A model generated the notes under the pieces. The model worked only from the letters and a program-made list of their open reading frames with translations. It did not search any database and was not told where the DNA came from. Of a DNA stretch of 10,307 nt, positions 1 through 6,412 are shown one piece after another. A program made the translations under genes and the position numbers. This DNA is from a bacterium (GTDB lineage Bacteria; JAMCPX01): the NCBI GenBank assembly GCA_021789095.1, contig JAJYJX010000085.1:1-10307 (forward strand), written 5' to 3'. Each line of letters opens with the position of its first letter. Position 1 is the stretch's first letter.

Positions 1-332
1 GGGTTGAACGGTTTTAGGACATAATCGCTTGCGCCTTCTTCGAGTCCGCGGATCTTGTCATTCATATTGTCCCTGCCCGTAACGATCAGCACAGGGACGC
101 TGTCGAAATCGGGTCTTGCACTTTTTAAACGCAAAAACTTGAAGCCGTCGAAATCGGGCATCATCAGATCGCAGACTACCATGTCCGGGGGATTGGAAAG
201 CATCATTTTGAAGCCTTTTATTCCATCAGAGGCTTCATAAAATACCTCAAACATACGCGCTTTCTCAAGGACGTTTTTTATTTTGTTGCGTCCTTGAGGA
301 GAATCATCAATAATTAGAATACTGTGTGTCAT
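1..332 (-). CDS. response regulator receiver domain, 5' part of gene (runs off left edge)
   Basis: The 110 visible residues form an almost complete CheY-like receiver domain, the phosphoacceptor module of two-component signalling in the cytoplasm. The acidic pair is D9-D10 in the first strand (ILIIDD), the phosphoacceptor is D55 (VVCDLMMPDFDG), the conserved switch Thr is T85 (VTGRD) and the invariant Lys is K107 (LKPFN). The gene continues past position 1, so the output domain is unknown; it could be a DNA-binding, GGDEF or stand-alone regulator. The ATG at 330-332 is chosen because AGGAGAG lies about nine bases upstream. No cognate histidine kinase is visible. The upstream gene on the same strand is the HNOB/V4R-like protein, 291 bp away, so a shared signalling role is possible but not shown. 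Confidence 0.93.
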   Translation of the reverse strand, partial: MTHSILIIDDSPQGRNKIKNVLEKARMFEVFYEASDGIKGFKMMLSNPPDMVVCDLMMPDFDGFKFLRLKSARPDFDSVPVLIVTGRDNMNDKIRGLEEGASDYVLKPFN

Positions 333-342
333 ATTATTGCAC

Positions 343-357
343 TCTCCTATCAGGAGA
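343..357 (-). promoter_or_regulatory. hairpin containing the response-regulator Shine-Dalgarno
   Basis: On the minus-strand RNA the sequence UCUCCU-GAU-AGGAGA can fold into a 6-bp stem with a 3-nt loop. The 3' arm is itself the Shine-Dalgarno sequence of the response-regulator gene. The structure may limit translation initiation. The pairing is seen in the sequence; the regulatory effect is an inference. Confidence 0.4.
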
Positions 358-367
358 TTACGCACAA

Positions 368-373
368 ATTATA
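368..373 (-). promoter_or_regulatory. -10 element of a probable response-regulator promoter
   Basis: The minus strand has a perfect TATAAT here, 36 bases before the ATG. It would give a leader of about 30 nt that begins just before the Shine-Dalgarno hairpin. No good -35 hexamer is found 16-18 bases further upstream (best TTATGG), so an activator may be needed, or this may be a chance match in AT-rich DNA. Confidence 0.35.
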
Positions 374-417
374 CAAAATCATGCACGAGTCCATAATATA
401 TTTGACTGAACCGCCTA

Positions 418-435
418 TTTAACAAATTTGTTAAA
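418..435. promoter_or_regulatory. perfect 18-bp palindrome, candidate operator
   Basis: TTTAACAAATTTGTTAAA equals its own reverse complement over all 18 bases; the flanking bases do not pair. It lies about 45 bp upstream of the response-regulator -10 element, in a position suited to a dimeric transcription factor. Its left ten bases, TTTAACAAAT, recur at 3765-3774 in the GntR/TonB-receptor intergenic region. Which protein binds it is unknown. Confidence 0.45.
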
Positions 436-524
436 AGTAACAGTTGTGCGGTGCAGATATCATCGCTGGAAACAGGAAATACACCAGCTTCATGGACGGG
501 CGGGAGATATAAGAAAGGCATTGT
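436..524 (+). other. non-coding stretch before an orphan terminator (possible small RNA body)
   Basis: No convincing gene is present on either strand between the response regulator and the HNOB/V4R-like gene (333-623). Short open frames exist on both strands, but they lack ribosome binding sites and family resemblance. The plus strand contains a possible stem, GCTGG (465-469) with CCAGC (484-488) around a 14-nt loop, and then the terminator at 525-549. A TTGACT at about 402-407 could be a -35 element, but no good -10 follows. A plus-strand small RNA is therefore only a hypothesis. Confidence 0.25.
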
Positions 525-549
525 AGGGTGGGATGACCCCCCTTTTTTT
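525..549 (+). terminator. rho-independent terminator on plus strand
   Basis: AGGG (525-528), a single bulged T, GGG (530-532), loop ATGA, then CCC and CCCT (537-543) make a 7-bp, mostly G-C stem, followed by six further T residues (544-549). This is a good intrinsic terminator for plus-strand transcription. No plus-strand protein gene lies upstream within the window. Confidence 0.5.
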
Positions 550-623
550 AAAGAGTTTTTCATCAGGCTATCAATGAGTAACCACTATTCCCCTCCCTCA
601 AGGGAAAGTGTTGTTTGGCACCC

Positions 624-1181
624 TTATCTTTCACCTGTGAACCGTAGTTCGGTGAAAGGGTCTCCATGACATTGACACTTTACGATCGTGGATTGTACAT
701 TTTTCACCTTACACATGCTCAGGAATTGTTCAAGCCACCCCTGCGCATTTTTTACGTGTGCCATATCAATATCAGGAAATCCTTTTATTATAATTACTAT
801 TTCATTTTGTGAAACGAGCTCAGCTTCGACTGTCCCAGTGTCATAATAGCTGTTCCATATACTCATAACCCTTTTTATCAATAATTCAATATTGATAAAA
901 CTTATAAAGATCTTGTACACTGTTGAGAGGTCGTGCTTCGCTGAAAGCCTGCCCTGTTCCATGCAATATGACAGGTCACCCTTACCCACGATCTTATCAA
1001 GCGCATGCAGCAGGCCGGTGTACAGTCCATAAGGGTACCATTCGGTAAGAATAATGTGCTCGTCCATGTACTTCCTTGTTTCAGGAGAGAGTGAGCTGAT
1101 AACCTTTGGCAGGACATCCTGCATGTTCTTTTTTATAAACTTTATTAGCCCGAGAATCGCTACACCTTTTACCTTTGGCAT
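624..1181 (-). CDS. HNOB/V4R-like small sensor-type protein, family not firmly assigned
   Basis: This is a 185-residue soluble protein without signal peptide or membrane segment. Residues about 5-110 (MPKVKGVAIL..., then WYPYGLYTGLLHALDKIVGKG, then EQGRLSAKHDLSTVYKIF) have the helical pattern and the 'Y...G' spacing of haem-NO-binding-like and V4R proteins. The C-terminus (KCQCHGDPFTELRF, residues 168-181) resembles the closing C-x-x-x-G-D-P segment of V4R domains. I associate proteins of this layout with deltaproteobacteria and myxobacteria, but I cannot name the family with certainty or predict a ligand; clustered Cys/His (C169, C171, H172) could bind metal. The start is supported by AAAGGA seven bases before the ATG. 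It follows the TonB receptor by 108 bp on the same strand with no clear terminator between them, so read-through is possible, and it precedes a response regulator. Confidence 0.75.
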   Translation of the reverse strand: MPKVKGVAILGLIKFIKKNMQDVLPKVISSLSPETRKYMDEHIILTEWYPYGLYTGLLHALDKIVGKGDLSYCMEQGRLSAKHDLSTVYKIFISFINIELLIKRVMSIWNSYYDTGTVEAELVSQNEIVIIIKGFPDIDMAHVKNAQGWLEQFLSMCKVKNVQSTIVKCQCHGDPFTELRFTGER

Positions 1182-1289
1182 ACACTATCCTTTCTCAATT
1201 ATGCTTTTTACTGCTCATATACATCACGTCAATGAACTTACTTTCTCCTCGGTTTTTTAACTCTATTTTTCTGAAATTAAAGGTGCTCC

Positions 1290-3632
1290 TCAGAAGGATA
1301 TATCCGCATAGACCAGGAGCATCCTGCCGATCTCTTCTCCGCCGAATACCGTACTCTGGGTAAGAGAATTGTTTGGCTGATATATGTAGGGATACTCATG
1401 GTGTATGTCATTGAATACGTTGAATACAAAGGCGCCGAGTTCAAAAGTCTTGGGCACAATTGTATACCCTACCTTTGTATTGACTATGATATAGGCAGGC
1501 AGATCTACCACATAGTTTGAATAAAGGGTATAGGGATTGGCAATCTGGGTTGTCCTGTCTGATACGTAGTGTCCGTCGACATTTACAAAAAACCTGTCCG
1601 TTAATACATAGCGTGCGCCTATATTGAAATCCTGAGTTGTATAGTTGCCTACTGTACCCGTAAGATTGTCTTCCCTGTAAAGATATGAGTAATTTGCATA
1701 GGTCTTTACGGCCCTTACAGGTGCGTATTCAATACCTGCATCTCCACCATGTGAAACATACCTGGTCCCGGAGTTCAGGAACTGGAAGCTCAAGGGATTT
1801 GAGGTATACACGAAATTAATTTTATCTGCATATTCCTGGTAATAAACCGTGAGTGTTGTTCTGACATGTGTGCCCCATTGGCCTATGTATCCAAGCTCGG
1901 TGGTACGTATAGTCTCGTTGCGGATATTCGGATTGCCGACGAGTGTCCCGGTGATGGGAAGTAATCCAGGTACTATCCTCGGTATAAACTGTGCTTCCAC
2001 ATAGATAGGTTTTCTGAATGCGGTGCCGTATGATGTTCTGATTGTCTGATCCGGTGTTATAGAGTAGGCAAGGTTTGCCCTGTAGCTGAATTCCGAGGGA
2101 GTAACAGAATAATGATCGTATCTTCCGTCCAGAGTGAGCATAAAATTGGAAAGCGGCCCTACCTCGTCGTGTATAAACCCTCCGTAAAGCAGTTCTTTTG
2201 TCAGGTCAACGCCGTTATAACTCGATTCAAGTTGTGCAAAAGAATAGGTATTGTAAACCGTGTTCAAGCCTACAATAACATTATTGTAAGGTATCTCAGG
2301 AAGGGTATACTGGAGGTCGAGGTTATAGGTATTTGTAGTGCCGGAGAGATTGGATGAAAGAAGGTTTATTGATGTACCGAACGGAGTAATAAACAACGGC
2401 ACGTTAAGATTAAAACCGAACCAGTACGCATCTATCTTCAGGTTTTTGTATTCAAGGGATGGGCTTATAAACGTTTCTTCTGTTCGTGTCCACAGGTACT
2501 GAAACGGCGTGTACAATAGAAACTGCGGCCTGTCCCACCTAGCCTCAAGCGATACCTTAAGGTCTTCGGAATAATCATGATCAACATAAAGCCATGCCTT
2601 CGGAAGAACGGACCCATTGTGATCGGGGGTTTCAAAATCAGGCCCTTGCTTGTAGCCTATGGCACTGATAAAACCTGTTGTACCTGTTTGCCCCTGGGCT
2701 TCGACAGAGGTATCAATAGTACTGAAGAATTTTGCAGGCTGTTCCGTTATAAGTCCGCTCATTGCTCCGATCGTAAACGTCGGAGTGCCCTGCGGTTTCC
2801 TTGTTGTTATACTGATAATGCCTGTGACAGCATCGGCACCGTACAGGGAAGAACTCGCGCCGCTTATAACCTCTATCCTGTCAATATCATCAAAAGGAAT
2901 GGGAAGGCTCTCAATGAATGCAGGACCATAGAGGGGGTTGTTCTCCACCTTTCCATTAACAAGCACAAGCATAAGGTTGTTCTCCTGGGTACCGTAACCC
3001 CTTTCATTAAAAAGAGGGTAGGCATTGCTTATGAAGCCCACATCCATGCCCGGAACATTCCTGAATACATCTGAGAGCGAATAACCTACGCTGGACTTTA
3101 TGTCATCGGCGGTTATAATACTGACAGATGCTGGCGCCTGGGTTATCTTCTGTTTATGCTTCGCAGCGGAATAAACGATATCCTCAGAACTGAACAGTGC
3201 CAGCTCCTGTCCGATAGCTGCCTCCTCCTCTGCTGATTTAATGTTTACTTCGCCGACGGTTACATTCTGTGGATTGTCGGGACCCATGAACAGAAGATGG
3301 GATTGTCCGGCTGTGTCTACAACAGTTATGTAGTACATGATCTTAGGAGGGATAACATAGACCACCGGTATCGTCCCTACAAACGTATCCCCTGATACCA
3401 TTTTGAGAAAAACAGCCCTGTAGAACTTATCGGAAGGCGATTTGTACAGTACCGATGCATAAGCGACTTTATCAGCGGGATCTATTGTGGCTGATACGGT
3501 AAGCGGTTGTCCGGGTTCTGCAGTGAGTATCGGGTTGTGAAAGAATTTAAACGATATAAGCGGCTGTTCTGCCATAACATTGCTGCTTATTGCTATCAGT
3601 AATAAAGCCGTGAAAATTATCCCTCGCCTCAT
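1290..3632 (-). CDS. TonB-dependent outer-membrane receptor with N-terminal beta-sandwich domain
   Basis: This 780-residue outer-membrane protein should import a scarce solute using TonB-ExbBD energy. Residues 1-21 are a Sec signal peptide ending ...NVMA. Residues about 28-127 look like an Ig/FN3-type beta-sandwich (pattern VLYKSP...F....GTIPV...IMYYITVVDTAG), an unusual addition before the plug. The plug spans about 160-280, with QAPASVSIITADDI, LSDVFRNVPGMDV, RGYG and RIEVISGASSSLYGADAVTGIISI, all typical. The rest is an amphipathic beta-barrel ending in an aromatic residue (DISF), as outer-membrane assembly requires. No clear TonB box is seen; DIVYSA at 151-156 is the likeliest site. Nothing in the sequence fixes the substrate. 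A divergent GntR regulator suggests local control. The start lies 16 bases from the nearest strong AGG, and a mini-ORF precedes it. Confidence 0.93.
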   Translation of the reverse strand: MRRGIIFTALLLIAISSNVMAEQPLISFKFFHNPILTAEPGQPLTVSATIDPADKVAYASVLYKSPSDKFYRAVFLKMVSGDTFVGTIPVVYVIPPKIMYYITVVDTAGQSHLLFMGPDNPQNVTVGEVNIKSAEEEAAIGQELALFSSEDIVYSAAKHKQKITQAPASVSIITADDIKSSVGYSLSDVFRNVPGMDVGFISNAYPLFNERGYGTQENNLMLVLVNGKVENNPLYGPAFIESLPIPFDDIDRIEVISGASSSLYGADAVTGIISITTRKPQGTPTFTIGAMSGLITEQPAKFFSTIDTSVEAQGQTGTTGFISAIGYKQGPDFETPDHNGSVLPKAWLYVDHDYSEDLKVSLEARWDRPQFLLYTPFQYLWTRTEETFISPSLEYKNLKIDAYWFGFNLNVPLFITPFGTSINLLSSNLSGTTNTYNLDLQYTLPEIPYNNVIVGLNTVYNTYSFAQLESSYNGVDLTKELLYGGFIHDEVGPLSNFMLTLDGRYDHYSVTPSEFSYRANLAYSITPDQTIRTSYGTAFRKPIYVEAQFIPRIVPGLLPITGTLVGNPNIRNETIRTTELGYIGQWGTHVRTTLTVYYQEYADKINFVYTSNPLSFQFLNSGTRYVSHGGDAGIEYAPVRAVKTYANYSYLYREDNLTGTVGNYTTQDFNIGARYVLTDRFFVNVDGHYVSDRTTQIANPYTLYSNYVVDLPAYIIVNTKVGYTIVPKTFELGAFVFNVFNDIHHEYPYIYQPNNSLTQSTVFGGEEIGRMLLVYADISF

Positions 3633-3646
3633 AACTTTAAACTCAT
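3629..3646 (-). promoter_or_regulatory. five-codon leader mini-ORF overlapping the TonB-receptor start
   Basis: The mini-ORF ATG AGT TTA AAG TTA TGA ends with its TGA overlapping the receptor ATG (ATGA arrangement). AGGAAAG lies five bases before the mini-ORF start, whereas the receptor start has no well-spaced Shine-Dalgarno. Translation of the receptor may therefore depend on re-initiation after the mini-ORF. The layout is visible; the mechanism is inferred. Confidence 0.35.
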
Positions 3647-3724
3647 TTCCTCTTTCCTACCTAAAACCATGGTTGGAGAATGCTCTTTAAAGATTGTGTT
3701 TATCATAAGTCATTTTACTTTTTA

Positions 3725-3753
3725 TTGACATTGATTTAATGTTTTAATATGAT
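3725..3753 (+). promoter_or_regulatory. sigma70 promoter of the GntR regulator gene
   Basis: TTGACA (3725-3730) and TATGAT (3748-3753) are separated by exactly 17 bases, matching six of six and five of six consensus positions. Transcription would start near 3760, giving a leader of about 56 nt before the ATG at 3816. Confidence 0.75.
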
Positions 3754-3755
3754 TT

Positions 3756-3783
3756 ATTTAATGATTTAACAAATAAATGTCAA
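3756..3783 (-). promoter_or_regulatory. probable sigma70 promoter of the TonB receptor
   Basis: On the minus strand TTGACA lies at 3783-3778. A weaker -10, TTAAAT (four of six matches), follows after 16 bases; TAAATA at 17 bases is the alternative. It shares its core with the GntR-gene promoter, each -35 lying inside the other's initially transcribed region. The leader to the receptor start would be about 115 nt. Confidence 0.45.
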
Positions 3784-3815
3784 GAATAATCTTAAAAAGA
3801 TGGAAAGGATAAAAA

Positions 3816-4565
3816 ATGTCAGATCAACAAGTCTACCAGAAAGTAGTAAATATTCTGGCTAAACAGATTTTTCTGGGTAAATTAAAACCGGAGTCAAAAC
3901 TTCCGACAGAGAAAAAACTTTCCGAGGAAATGAAGGTTGATCGTACTTCGCTCCGCGTGGGGCTGAAACAGCTTGAGTCAATGAAAGTGCTTTCGATCCG
4001 CCAGGGAGACGGAATCTATGTAAAGGACTATTTAAAAAATGCGGGGCTGGATTTCCTTGGATTTACATTCCAGCAGTTTGAATCGGACAGCGACAAATTA
4101 GATGTCGACTCTTACATTATGGATGAGATATGGGAGTTCTGGATTATGTTTTTCCCTCCTGTTCTTGAGCTTGCCATCAAGAGAGGATCGACAAGGGACT
4201 TCAAATCTGTGGCAGACCTTATAGCATTGGAGGAAAAATGTATAATGGATAAAAACAAATTAATCGATGTTGCGATCAGGTTGCAGGACAAAATTGCTGA
4301 AATTGTGAACAACACAATTGTGCTGTTGCTTTTCAACTCTTGCCGACCCTTGAGAAAGAAAATAATAAAAATGCTTGTCCATACAATGGATGCAACCGGT
4401 TTAAAAAATTTGATCGATGCCGAAAAAGCCTTTTTACAAAAGGCGATCAGCGGTTCTGATGCCGAGATCGCAGAAGGCGTGAATGCATTGCGTGCACAGT
4501 ATGAGTCTTACCGGACACAGATGAGAAAATTAATGAGCAGTTCAATTGAGCGGGGCGCTTCTTAG
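3816..4565 (+). CDS. GntR-family transcriptional regulator, FadR/FCD type
   Basis: This 249-residue cytoplasmic DNA-binding protein has two parts. Residues 5-72 are the winged helix of the GntR family, with LPTEKKLSEEMKVDRTSLR (residues 29-47), the recognition-helix run ...LKQLESMKVLSI and the wing RQGDGIYV (62-69). Residues about 95-235 are an all-helical FCD-like effector domain. By eye alignment, the three histidines that bind metal in many FCD regulators are replaced (Q157, K204, Q228), recalling E. coli FadR, which binds acyl-CoA without metal; the ligand here is unknown. The start is set by AAAGGA six bases before the ATG. It diverges from the TonB receptor across an interlocked promoter region and is followed by a DctP-type binding protein 152 bp downstream. 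Its natural targets are thus probably both neighbours, and it probably controls its own promoter. Confidence 0.9.
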   Translation: MSDQQVYQKVVNILAKQIFLGKLKPESKLPTEKKLSEEMKVDRTSLRVGLKQLESMKVLSIRQGDGIYVKDYLKNAGLDFLGFTFQQFESDSDKLDVDSYIMDEIWEFWIMFFPPVLELAIKRGSTRDFKSVADLIALEEKCIMDKNKLIDVAIRLQDKIAEIVNNTIVLLLFNSCRPLRKKIIKMLVHTMDATGLKNLIDAEKAFLQKAISGSDAEIAEGVNALRAQYESYRTQMRKLMSSSIERGAS

Positions 4566-4717
4566 AGTGGAAGGATTCAAGAAAACACACCGTGGAAGTT
4601 TATTGTAGCGTGGGATCAGAGGATGACACATGAGATGGAAGAGGATGGAATAGAAACGTGCATTCATAGAGATCATTGAAATCTTATAGTATCATAATCA
4701 TCAAGAGGAGGAAAAAA

Positions 4718-5929
4718 ATGATTAAATTTTTAATGAAAGTCTGCATGCTGATGACCATAATCTCGGTTATCCCGTCTGTAACATTTTCTGAAGAAGCAAG
4801 CCCTCATGAAGTGGCAACATTCGCATCACTGTTCAAGATAAGGAATATGAAAGTAGCAAGGAATATCGTTCATGAACTAAAAAACAAATACGGGATAAAG
4901 GACGTAACAAAGGAAAGAGTAATCGACGTTCTTGCAAAGAAATATCACACAAGCGTGGAGCAGCTTCAAAAGATAGAACCTATAAGGATTAACATCGGGA
5001 CGCTTGCTCCTGCAAATACCCCATGGATCAAGGACGCAATAGATACGGTTGTTCCATTCCTTTCATGGGAATCAAGCGGCGTAGTTAATCTTAAGATCTA
5101 CGCAGGCGGGGTAATGGGACAGGACGCGGACATTTTAAGGAAGATGCACCTTGGAGAGCTCCAGGGATGCGGGTGCTCTGCAGAGGGGTTCGTTGACGCT
5201 GTTCCGGAACTGGCCGTGCTGACCCTGCCTTTACTTTTCAAGAACTACAAACAGGTTGATTGTGTTTTAGACGGATTAAGGGAAGATATAGCTACTAGAT
5301 TTGCGCAGCACGGATACGTACTGGTCGGGCTTATACATGCAGGTTTCTTTTACATATTTACCAAGAATGATGTAACGAGCCTTGATCAGTTGAAACGACA
5401 GAAGATGATGACTTGGTTCGGAAGGATAGAGACTGCATACTTGAATGAACTCGGCATTAAGCCGATTCCCATTGCTGTCCCGAATGTTCTTTCATCAATA
5501 CAAACAGGCGTTATAAATGTAGGTACAGCACCACCTATATGGCTACTCGGGACACAGGCTTTCATATATTTAAGATATTATCTCATTCCCCCGGTTTTTT
5601 ATTCACCTGCTGGAATATTCATTGACAAAAAACAGATAGATAAAGAAGATACAAGATTTCCCAAGGGGCTTGCCGATGATGTTGTTACGTTAATGGCGAA
5701 TTTTATAAGGATATATGAACCGGAATGGAGGGATGATGTTGAGTCGTTTGATGAAAAGAGCATGACCGTTTTCAAAGGAGAGGGGCTTCAGGAGATCAAG
5801 CTCGATGATCATGATATGGACACCCTGAGGGTTGCTGCAGAAAAAACAAAAAAAAAGCTGACCGGAGAGATTTATTCAAAGGAATTGCTTAACAAGGTCA
5901 TGCAAGAAATTAAAAAGTGCAGTCCATAG
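4718..5929 (+). CDS. TRAP transporter solute-binding protein, DctP family, with N-terminal extension
   Basis: This is a periplasmic binding protein of 403 residues, longer than the usual 320-340. Residues 1-24 form a signal peptide (ending VTFS). Residues about 30-88 are an additional charged helical stretch whose end (VLAKKYHTSVEQLQKIEP) recalls the second half of a LysM repeat. The DctP domain follows from about 90 (IRINIGTLAPANTPW) and includes GGVMGQDADILRKMHLGELQ, PLLFKNY, and the IPIAVPNVLSSIQTGVINV segment typical of this family. The family's ligand-binding Arg in 'GLKIRV' appears absent (RQKMMTW here), so the bound solute may not be a simple carboxylate. The ATG at 4718 is preferred over the in-frame ATG at 4676 because GAGGAGG lies just before it and it begins a proper signal peptide. 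DctQ/DctM membrane subunits are not in the window. It probably belongs to the regulon of the upstream GntR regulator. Confidence 0.88.
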   Translation: MIKFLMKVCMLMTIISVIPSVTFSEEASPHEVATFASLFKIRNMKVARNIVHELKNKYGIKDVTKERVIDVLAKKYHTSVEQLQKIEPIRINIGTLAPANTPWIKDAIDTVVPFLSWESSGVVNLKIYAGGVMGQDADILRKMHLGELQGCGCSAEGFVDAVPELAVLTLPLLFKNYKQVDCVLDGLREDIATRFAQHGYVLVGLIHAGFFYIFTKNDVTSLDQLKRQKMMTWFGRIETAYLNELGIKPIPIAVPNVLSSIQTGVINVGTAPPIWLLGTQAFIYLRYYLIPPVFYSPAGIFIDKKQIDKEDTRFPKGLADDVVTLMANFIRIYEPEWRDDVESFDEKSMTVFKGEGLQEIKLDDHDMDTLRVAAEKTKKKLTGEIYSKELLNKVMQEIKKCSP

Positions 5930-5935
5930 GAACGG

Positions 5936-6171
5936 GGCACGATAACTGACTCTGTACAGAGTAATATTATACTCGAGATATCCTAAAAGGCGCCCTGCTT
6001 GCACATGCAGTGGGGATTATTGTAGCACATAACCATCCTTGCGGAGAAGTTGAACCGTCAGCCGAAGATGAGGCATTAACAGCAAAGCTCGAGGAAGCCT
6101 GCGAGCTTGTGGGGATCAATCTCACGGACCACATCATCGTGGGGGAACTGGAAATAAAAAGACACCTATAA
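5936..6171 (+). pseudogene. radC: radC C-terminal remnant (JAMM/MPN domain), frameshifted
   Basis: The frame open from 5965 to the TAA at 6169-6171 reads YYTRDILKGALLAHAVG, then IIVAHNHPCGEVEPSAEDEAL, then LVGINLTDHIIVGEL. This is the C-terminal half of RadC-type JAMM proteins, with HNHP-x-G and the downstream D preserved; the usual Ser of HPSG is Cys. A stop (TAA 5962-5964) closes this frame upstream. Codons for GTITDSVQ, matching the RadC segment just before, are found from 5936 in another frame, so a frameshift lies near 5960. The N-terminal half, including the JAMM Glu and the helix-hairpin-helix, is missing. The C-terminus ends early at KRHL. No start or ribosome binding site is visible, so it should be non-functional. 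It begins seven bases after the DctP stop. Confidence 0.8.
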
Positions 6172-6412
6172 AAGGGCGGGGCCTAATGCCACATCCCTTC
6201 TAAAGAAACTTACTTCTCTGCGAGTGTCGTGAATGTGTTGTGGTGATCTTCTTCATCCTCAAAAATACCTTCAAACAGTTTCTTCGTTACCACATCACCC
6301 TCTAAAACAGCAAGCTTAATAATCTCCTTGTAAAGCTTTATGGCATCTTCTTCCGCTTTTATGTCGGCATTCAGTATCTGTTTTAACATCACCGCTTATC
6401 TTTATAGGTGTC
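6161..6412. repeat. exact 12-bp inverted repeat at the broken ends of radC and ferritin
   Basis: GACACCTATAAA at 6161-6172 has an exact reverse complement at 6401-6412. The first copy is where radC homology stops, and the second is where the ferritin reading frame leaves the family. The repeats are 228 bp apart and are probably connected with the rearrangement that damaged both genes. Confidence 0.6.
6172..6199 (-). terminator. weak terminator-like hairpin after the ferritin remnant
   Basis: On minus-strand RNA AAGGG (6199-6195) can pair with CCCUU (6176-6172), with a second small GGC/GCC stem inside and a short run of U after it. The internal loop makes the structure weak. It lies between convergent genes, where a terminator is expected. 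Confidence 0.25.

Larger units (their letters stand above)
3725..3783. repeat. dyad-symmetric control region (inverted repeat, 12 of 13)
   Basis: TTGACATTGATTT (3725-3737) is matched by AAATAAATGTCAA (3771-3783), its reverse complement with one mismatch, centred on 3754. Within it, ATTTAATG occurs twice (3734-3741 and 3756-3763), 22 bp or about two helical turns apart. GATTTA also recurs at 3751. These are plausible binding sites for the adjacent GntR-family regulator. Confidence 0.55.

Noticed and set aside
369-563. 64-residue minus-strand open frame and the overlapping 72-residue plus-strand frame (451-669)
   Set aside because: Neither has a ribosome binding site or family resemblance. They overlap each other, the terminator and the palindrome, so this is treated as non-coding DNA.
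1182-1289. Possible promoter or terminator between the TonB receptor and the HNOB/V4R-like gene
   Set aside because: A TTGACG is present on the minus strand, but no -10 follows at usable distance and no stem with a U-run is seen.
2577-3074. 165-residue plus-strand open frame within the TonB receptor gene
   Set aside because: It is an antisense shadow of the receptor coding region, without ribosome binding site or recognisable domains. The long antisense frames in the catalase and outer-membrane protein genes were left out for the same reason.
4676-4717. Upstream in-frame start for the DctP protein (14 more residues)
   Set aside because: The added residues (MKSYSIIIIKRRKK) would spoil the signal peptide, while the ATG at 4718 has a GAGGAGG at good distance.
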